From assembly GCF_000719345.1 (NCBI RefSeq), contig NZ_JOFX01000007.1:1-64000 (forward strand): a stretch of DNA of 64,000 nucleotides. The letters run 5' to 3'. A program made the translations under genes and the position numbers. The stretch is from Streptomyces sp. NRRL F-2664 (lineage in GTDB: Bacteria; Actinomycetota; Actinomycetes; Streptomycetales; Streptomycetaceae). Below the pieces are notes generated by a model, which saw nothing but the letters and a program-made list of their open reading frames with translations, did not search any database and was not told the DNA's origin. Shown in pieces: positions 59,170-64,000 of this stretch (position 1 is its first letter; each line of letters begins with the position of its first letter).

Positions 59170-60570
59170 TCAGTCGAGCCCCGGCACGACACGCGCCGGA
59201 CCCGCCAGCGGGTCCGCGCGCAGCTTGTCGTGGAGCTGCCTGCTCTGTTCGGTGAGCTGCTGGGGGCCGCTGAGCGGCGGCACCCCGGACACGCTCTCGC
59301 CGGGCCACAGCGGCGGGTCGTACCGGGTCGGTGCGGTCGCCGCGGTGTAGGCGGTGGCGGCCGTGATCATCGCGGTCAGTCCGAGGGTCGCCCGCGTCCA
59401 GTGCCGGGTGCGCCGCTCACCGCTGCCGCGGATCGCCGCGGCCGGGCGCGGGTCGAGGGGGAAGGGCGGCCGCAGCGCGACGAGACGCTCCCGCAGCGCC
59501 GCGGACTGCTTCTCGACCGGTACGCCGGCCAGTTCGGGGACCCGGACGGCGAGTTCGGCGTGCGCGTTCAGGATGCGGTTGCCGGTGGCGGGCGTGGTGG
59601 CCTCCGACTCGGCGGCGGTGTCGGGCAGGTCGAGGCCGACGCCGTCGTAGAGCAGCACCGTACGCCGGTGGGCCGCGGGCAGCGCGAGCAGGGCGTCGAG
59701 CAGGATCCGGTCGGCGGGATCCGCCGGGGGCCGGTCGGGCCGGCGGTGGGCGCGGCGGAACCGGTGCCAGGGCGAGAGCGCGTAGTCGTAGGCGATCGCG
59801 CGCACCCAGCCCACCGGGTCGGGGTCGGTGGCCACCTCGGGCCACTGGTCCCAGGCCCGGGTGAAGGCACGGTCCACGGCCTCCAGCGCCAGCGCCCGGC
59901 TGCCGGTGAGCAGGTACGTCTGCCGGGCCAGGGCGGGCGCGGCCCGCTCGTGGAGGGCGTCGAAGGCCTCGGCCGGGTCCCGGGCGGGCCGTGCGTCCAG
60001 TGGGGAGGCGGTCGGGGGCCGGGCGTCGAGCACGGCGGGGGCGGTGGCGTCCGCCGCGGCCGGCCCGGCGGCGTCGACCGTCGCGGCGGTCCCGGCGGTG
60101 GCGGCGGGCTCACCGGTCCCGGCGGTGGTGGCGGAGGCGGCGGGGCCACCGGTGTCGGCGGTCCCGGAGATGGCGGCGGGAGCCTCGGCGGTCGGCGCGA
60201 GGCCCTCGGCCCCGCCTGCGGACGCGACCGCCGCCAGAACCGCGTCGGGCGCCTCCGCCACGGCCCCCGAGGCGCCCGCCGCCTCCGGGGCCCCGGCGGC
60301 CGCCGGGGCGGTCCGCACGGGCCGGTCCGGTGGACCGGTCGCTTCCGCTGCCGCCTCCGCTGCCGCCTGCGGCACGGCGAGGCCGGTGAGGAAGCGTACG
60401 TACGCGTGGTGCTTGCGGCCGCGCGGGGTCGTGCGCCCCGACTCCCAGGAACGGACCGTGGACGCGGTGACGCCCACGGCCGCCGCGACCTCATCGAGCG
60501 TCAGTTCCGCGGCCTCGCGCAGTCTTCGGCGCTCGTGCGGGGCGGGCAGGCCTTCGACGCTTCGTGTCAT
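59170..60570 (-). CDS. HTH (XRE), sigma-factor-like and transmembrane fusion protein
   Basis: This 466-residue protein has three parts. An XRE-type helix-turn-helix (about 14-50, [31 protein letters not shown]) is followed by an Ala/Pro-rich linker. Residues about 200-350 resemble an ECF sigma factor: [28 protein letters not shown] ... [15 protein letters not shown] for region 2 and [26 protein letters not shown] for region 4, though region 4 looks degraded. One transmembrane helix (about 394-412) and a 50-residue outer tail end the protein. Such a layout suggests a membrane-tethered regulator. ATG 60570 follows GGGGAG. Confidence 0.82.
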   Translation of the reverse strand: MTRSVEGLPAPHERRRLREAAELTLDEVAAAVGVTASTVRSWESGRTTPRGRKHHAYVRFLTGLAVPQAAAEAAAEATGPPDRPVRTAPAAAGAPEAAGASGAVAEAPDAVLAAVASAGGAEGLAPTAEAPAAISGTADTGGPAASATTAGTGEPAATAGTAATVDAAGPAAADATAPAVLDARPPTASPLDARPARDPAEAFDALHERAAPALARQTYLLTGSRALALEAVDRAFTRAWDQWPEVATDPDPVGWVRAIAYDYALSPWHRFRRAHRRPDRPPADPADRILLDALLALPAAHRRTVLLYDGVGLDLPDTAAESEATTPATGNRILNAHAELAVRVPELAGVPVEKQSAALRERLVALRPPFPLDPRPAAAIRGSGERRTRHWTRATLGLTAMITAATAYTAATAPTRYDPPLWPGESVSGVPPLSGPQQLTEQSRQLHDKLRADPLAGPARVVPGLD

Positions 60571-60689
60571 GCCGCACTCCCCGCGACCCGGCAGTCCTGA
60601 GCGAAAAAGTACATAAACGTATATTGGGCGACACCACGGACATTCGCCTGTTACCCGCCCATAGCGCGTGTCGTTGGCACCATGGCGGG

Positions 60690-62363
60690 GTGACCCAAGT
60701 GACCGAACGCGGGACCCCGTTGCCGGCCGCCCCGCGAGCCGGTGTGCGGCGGCGTTCACCGGCCGCCGCCGCATGCGTGGTGGGCGGCGCCGTGGCCGCC
60801 GGACTCGGGCTCGGCTTCCTCGCCGTGCTCGTCATCGTCCTCTGGATCAGCTCCCCCTATCCCGACAGCGGGCCCGGCGGCGCCCTGCACCTCGCCGCGG
60901 GGCTGTGGCTGCTGGCCCACGGGACCGAACTCCTGCGGTACGAGACGCTTTCCGGCGTCCCGGCGCCCGTCGGGGTGACACCCCTGCTGCTGGTCGCCCT
61001 GCCCGTCCTGCTCCTGCGGCGGGCCGCCCGGCTCGGCAGCGCCGGTGACGAGGACGACGAGGAGGTGCTGCCGGCCACGGCGGTGTTCTCGGCCGTGCTC
61101 TGCGGGTACCTCGCCGTCGGCGCGCTCGCCACGGTGTACGCCGCCGGCGGCCCGATGCCGGCCGACCCGATCAGCGCCGCCTGGCACGTTCCGCTGGTCG
61201 CCGTACTGGCCGCGGCCGGCGGTGTGTGGGGGGCCAGGGGGCGTCCGGCGGGACCGCTGCCGGGCCTGCTGCCGGCGGGCGTGCGCAGGGGGCTCGTGCG
61301 CCCGCGGTACGCGCTGGCGCTGCGAGCGGGCGCGGGCGGGGCCCTGGTGCTCCTGGGCGGCGGAGCCCTGCTCGTAGGTGTCTCGCTCGCCTGGCACGGG
61401 GCGCAGGTCCAGGCGTCGTTCCTGGCGCTGACCGGAGTGTGGTCGGGCCGGTTCGCGGTGCTGCTGCTCGCGCTCACGCTCCTCCCGAACGCCGTGGTGT
61501 GGGGGGCGGCCTACGCCCTCGGGCCCGGCTTCTCCCTCGGCGCGGAGGTCACGGCCACCCCGCTCGGTTCCGCGGGCGGGCCCGCACTGCCCCGCTTCCC
61601 GCTGCTGGAGGCGCTCCCGGCCGCAGGGCCGGGCACCCCGCTGACCTGGGCGGCCGCCGTGGTGCCGGTGGTCGCGGGGCTGGCGGTGGGCTGGTTCGCG
61701 GTACGCCGGGCACGGGAGGTCTCGTACGGGGAGACGGCGCTGACGGCGGCCCTGGGCGCGCTGGTGTGCGGTCTGGCGATGGCCGGGCTCGCGGCGGCCT
61801 CGGGCGGGCCGCTGGGGTCGCGGCGGCTGGCCGAGTTCGGGCCGGTGTGGTGGGCCACGGGTGCGGCGGCCTTCGCGTGGACGCTGGTACTCGCCGTGCC
61901 GGTGGCGGTGGGCGTGCACGCGTGGCGCTACCGGCCGGCGGCGGGACCGGTGGCGGGGCTGGTGGCGGGAGGCCGGGACGCGGACGGCCCGGTGGACGAC
62001 GGGTGGCACGACAGCGGCGTGCGGGAGCTGCGGTGGGAGCTGATGCGGAAGGCGTCAGGGACGCTGGTGCCGGAGATCTTGCCCGAGCCGGTGGCTCCGC
62101 CGGTTCGGCCGGTGGCGGTGGCGGCTGCCGGTGCACCTGCGGTGCGGGCTCGGCGGCGGGCCGTGACCGTCGTGTCCGGGCTGGACCTCGGTCCGGGGCC
62201 GGGGGCTCCGCCGGGTTCGCCGGTGGTGTCCGGGCCGGACCTCGGTCCGGGGGCTCCGCCCGGTCTGCCGGTGGTGTCCGGGCCGGCCGGGCCGGTGCCG
62301 GTGCGCGTGCCCGTGCCGGGGGCCGGGGTGCGGGTGCTGGTCCGGCGGAAGCCGTCCGCGTAG
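60690..62363 (+). CDS. DUF6350 family polytopic membrane protein
   Basis: This gene encodes about 557 residues with some ten hydrophobic helices between 20 and 420 and a Pro/Gly/Val-rich cytoplasmic tail with a repeated [10 protein letters not shown] motif near the end. The family is found upstream of purN in Streptomyces; its function is unknown. GTG 60690 is used, but GTG 60699 has the better spacing from GGCGGGG and is equally possible. No motif suggests transport or catalysis. The gene is divergent from the HTH/sigma-like gene. Confidence 0.8.
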   Translation: MTQVTERGTPLPAAPRAGVRRRSPAAAACVVGGAVAAGLGLGFLAVLVIVLWISSPYPDSGPGGALHLAAGLWLLAHGTELLRYETLSGVPAPVGVTPLLLVALPVLLLRRAARLGSAGDEDDEEVLPATAVFSAVLCGYLAVGALATVYAAGGPMPADPISAAWHVPLVAVLAAAGGVWGARGRPAGPLPGLLPAGVRRGLVRPRYALALRAGAGGALVLLGGGALLVGVSLAWHGAQVQASFLALTGVWSGRFAVLLLALTLLPNAVVWGAAYALGPGFSLGAEVTATPLGSAGGPALPRFPLLEALPAAGPGTPLTWAAAVVPVVAGLAVGWFAVRRAREVSYGETALTAALGALVCGLAMAGLAAASGGPLGSRRLAEFGPVWWATGAAAFAWTLVLAVPVAVGVHAWRYRPAAGPVAGLVAGGRDADGPVDDGWHDSGVRELRWELMRKASGTLVPEILPEPVAPPVRPVAVAAAGAPAVRARRRAVTVVSGLDLGPGPGAPPGSPVVSGPDLGPGAPPGLPVVSGPAGPVPVRVPVPGAGVRVLVRRKPSA

Positions 62364-62378
62364 CCGGTGCGGCGCCGT

Positions 62379-62399
62379 TGCGGGGGCGCTGCCCCCGCA
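62379..62399 (+). terminator. Terminator after the DUF6350 gene
   Basis: TGCGGGGGC (62379-62387) and GCCCCCGCA (62391-62399) form a perfect 9-bp stem with a GCT loop, 15 bp after the stop codon. Confidence 0.75.
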
Positions 62400-62400
62400 C

Positions 62401-62520
62401 CCCCGCGCCTCAAACGCCGGCGGGGCTGAAGGGTGTGGCGGGGCCGAAGGGGGCGGCGGGGCTCACAGATCGGGGCTCCGCCCCGGGCCCCGCGCCTCAA
62501 ACGCCGGCGGGGCTGAAGGG
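62401..62520. repeat. Pair of identical 33-bp repeats
   Basis: A 33-bp block beginning CCCCGCGCCTCAAACGCCGG is present at 62401-62433 and again at 62488-62520, identical and in the same orientation. Each can form a CCCCGC/GCGGGG stem. Similar blocks are scattered between genes in many Streptomyces genomes, so this looks like an intergenic repeat family. The gap between DUF6350 and the next convergent gene otherwise holds nothing. Confidence 0.85.
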
Positions 62521-62541
62521 GGTGGCGGTGGGGCGTACGGG

Positions 62542-63126
62542 TTAACGGCGGACCTTCAGGACCTCGCCCACCACGTTGTCCGGCAGGAGGGTGTTGCACC
62601 GGAGTTCCGCCGACTTGGTGAGGGCGTCGTCGCGGCACACGTAGAAGTCCTTGTACGCCAGCTGCAGGCCGTATGAGCTCATCGCCAGCAGGATCGCCAG
62701 CGAGGCGGTGACCAGGCCGCTCACGGCCGCGGTGCGCTGGGGGCGGGCCGCAGGCCCCAGGGCGTCGAGACCCTTCGGGGCGCCCGGCTCACCGGTGGCC
62801 GCGGCCGGCTTGCCGCGCAGCGCGCTGATCCCCCAGTACAGGGCGAGCGCGCCCAGCAGCAGGCCGACCGACGGGATGCCGAAGATCCCGAAGAAGAAGC
62901 CCCACATGCCCGCCAGCAGCGCGTAGCGGGCACGGCGCTGGATCGGGTCCGTCGGGTCCCAGCGCGCCGGGCCGCGCTGCCCGCCGGAGTCCCCCAGGCC
63001 GCTCCCGTCGCCGTTGCCGCCGTCGCCGCCGCGGCGGGGCTGCCAGGGCTGGTCGGGCCGGCCTTCCGGCGGGGCGGCGAAGGGGTTGTCGTCGGTGGGG
63101 GAGTCGGGCTGACGGCGGTCCGGCAT
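62542..63126 (-). CDS. Membrane protein with Pro/Gly-rich N-terminus
   Basis: This gene encodes 194 residues. The first 70 are hydrophilic, rich in Pro, Gly and Asp; two hydrophobic segments follow (about 70-105, [31 protein letters not shown], and 135-155), and a short tail with two cysteines ([15 protein letters not shown]) ends the protein. It resembles DUF4190-like proteins, but no function is known. ATG 63126 follows AGGGGAAG. It is divergent from purN. Confidence 0.75.
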   Translation of the reverse strand: MPDRRQPDSPTDDNPFAAPPEGRPDQPWQPRRGGDGGNGDGSGLGDSGGQRGPARWDPTDPIQRRARYALLAGMWGFFFGIFGIPSVGLLLGALALYWGISALRGKPAAATGEPGAPKGLDALGPAARPQRTAAVSGLVTASLAILLAMSSYGLQLAYKDFYVCRDDALTKSAELRCNTLLPDNVVGEVLKVRR

Positions 63127-63370
63127 CGGGTGTGTTACTTCCCCTGTGTCGTGGACGTCGCGAGGACATCGAGGCGAGGTGCGGCCAGATTGCGGCTTGT
63201 AGGCCAGACGCTACCGCCCGCCCGTCCCCCCGTCCCTCGGGGGCCGTCCGGTGTGCCGGTATCGTTGCAGGCGGTCGGCGGCTTCGTAGGGTTCCCCGTA
63301 TATCGGTACCCCGGAGTTTCGTAGGACCACACGAAGACGAACACCGCAATTCCGCGAGAAAGGGCCTCCC

Positions 63371-63994
63371 ATGGCCGCCTCCCGCCTGGTCGTGCTGGTC
63401 TCAGGGTCCGGCACCAACCTCCAGGCCCTGCTCGACGCCATCGACGCCCACCCCGGCGGAGCCGAGGGCTTCGGTGCCGAAGTCGTCGCCGTGGGAGCCG
63501 ACCGGGCGAACATCGCCGGTCTGGAGCGGGCCGAGAAGGCGGGGATCCCCACCTTCGTGTGCCAGGTGAAGGACTACGCCAGCCGCGCCGAGTGGGATGC
63601 CGCCCTCACGGCGGCGACCGACGCGCACGCACCCGACCTCGTCGTGTCGGCCGGTTTCATGAAGATCGTGGGCAAGGAGTTCATCGACCGCTTCGGCGGC
63701 CGGTTCATCAACACCCACCCCGCCCTCCTCCCCGCCTTCCCCGGCGCCCACGGCGTACGGGACGCGCTCGCGTACGGCGCGAGGGTCACCGGCTGCACGG
63801 TCCACTTCGTGGACAGCGGCGTGGACACCGGTCCGATCATCGCCCAGGGTGTGGTCGAGGTCCGGGACGAGGACGACGAAGCCGCTCTGCACGAGCGCAT
63901 CAAGGAAGTCGAGCGCCAGCTGCTCGTCGATGTCGTGGGGCGCCTGGCCCGGCACGGCTACCGCATTGAGGGACGAAAGGTAACAATCCAGTGA
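63371..63994 (+). CDS. purN: Phosphoribosylglycinamide formyltransferase
   Basis: This 207-residue enzyme transfers a formyl group from 10-formyltetrahydrofolate to GAR in purine synthesis. It has VLVSGSGTNLQALLDAI at the start, the catalytic Asn-His-Asp set in INTHPALLPAFPGAHGVRDAL and VDTGPIIAQG. ATG 63371 follows AAAGGG. The TATATC-containing stretch around 63299 may hold a promoter. It overlaps the next gene, purH, by 4 nt (GTGA). Confidence 0.96.
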   Translation: MAASRLVVLVSGSGTNLQALLDAIDAHPGGAEGFGAEVVAVGADRANIAGLERAEKAGIPTFVCQVKDYASRAEWDAALTAATDAHAPDLVVSAGFMKIVGKEFIDRFGGRFINTHPALLPAFPGAHGVRDALAYGARVTGCTVHFVDSGVDTGPIIAQGVVEVRDEDDEAALHERIKEVERQLLVDVVGRLARHGYRIEGRKVTIQ

Positions 63995-64000
63995 CCGCCG
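63991..64000 (+). CDS. purH: purH start (partial, cut by window edge)
   Basis: GTGACCGCCG begins inside the purN stop codon, with GGACGAAAGG at a good Shine-Dalgarno distance. Only three codons are visible. The identification rests on the usual purN-purH order in actinobacteria, where purH encodes the bifunctional AICAR transformylase/IMP cyclohydrolase; the sequence itself cannot prove it. Confidence 0.6.

Overview
The window is a GC-rich (about 72 percent by eye) stretch of an actinobacterial chromosome and almost certainly comes from a Streptomyces. The evidence is the developmental regulators whiD and bldM, a sigma-BldN-type promoter in front of bldM, the many GTG starts and strong third-position G/C bias, an LAATG sortase-E-type cell-wall anchor, and a housekeeping gene order (groES-groEL1, whiD, bldM, sigma factor, guaB, guaB3 ... 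glpD, kinases ... guaA ... pcrA ... icmB ... sucCD ... purN-purH) that matches the conserved core of Streptomyces chromosomes. No tRNA, rRNA, CRISPR array, transposase, prophage or secondary-metabolite cluster was recognised.

Layout. 1-526: gene-free, with two kinds of repeat. 527-2625: an FtsW/RodA-like membrane protein and a small membrane protein on the minus strand. 2626-4981: the CIRCE-controlled groES-groEL1 unit with a strong terminator. 5025-8321: a SnoaL-like protein, an SDR, a MOSC protein and a LysR regulator. 8437-13706: whiD and bldM (divergent), an ECF-like sigma factor, guaB and a guaB-like gene without the catalytic cysteine. 13775-17524: a membrane protein, a nucleotide-sugar dehydrogenase homologue that has lost its catalytic residues, and glpD. 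17686-24584: three tandem membrane kinase genes, the middle one a pseudokinase; all three end in a similar extracytoplasmic domain. 24687-29994: succinate-semialdehyde dehydrogenase, a GMC oxidoreductase and an LAATG-anchored surface protein. 30202-32392: chorismate mutase behind a Phe/Tyr-rich leader peptide and terminator-type attenuator, divergent from guaA. 32465-38729: an aldolase-like protein, membrane proteins, and a PspC-type sensor kinase/regulator pair beside a PspC/LiaF-like protein. 38868-47331: cell-wall and surface enzymes (esterase, NlpC/P60, M23, lipase), an ArsR regulator and the PcrA helicase. 47500-48742: icmB and a repeat-rich gene-free stretch. 48743-56710: a five-gene set of DUF5691, SWIM zinc finger, MoxR-type AAA+ ATPase, DUF5682 and VWA protein. 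57003-64000: sucCD, an HTH/sigma-like/TM fusion, a DUF6350 membrane protein, a small membrane protein, purN and the first codons of purH.

How the parts fit. The window mixes central metabolism (IMP/GMP synthesis, purine formyl transfer, TCA cycle, glycerol, chorismate) with proteostasis, sporulation control and envelope maintenance. The most promising little-understood system is the MoxR-DUF5682-VWA operon with its divergent SWIM and DUF5691 partners, which resembles the uncharacterised E. coli yehLMPQ set. Other points to follow up are the attenuator of the chorismate mutase gene, the pseudokinase between two active kinases, several enzyme homologues that lack catalytic residues, and a recurring promoter layout in which a TANNNT hexamer lies 6-9 nt before a start codon with little or no Shine-Dalgarno sequence, suggesting leaderless mRNAs.
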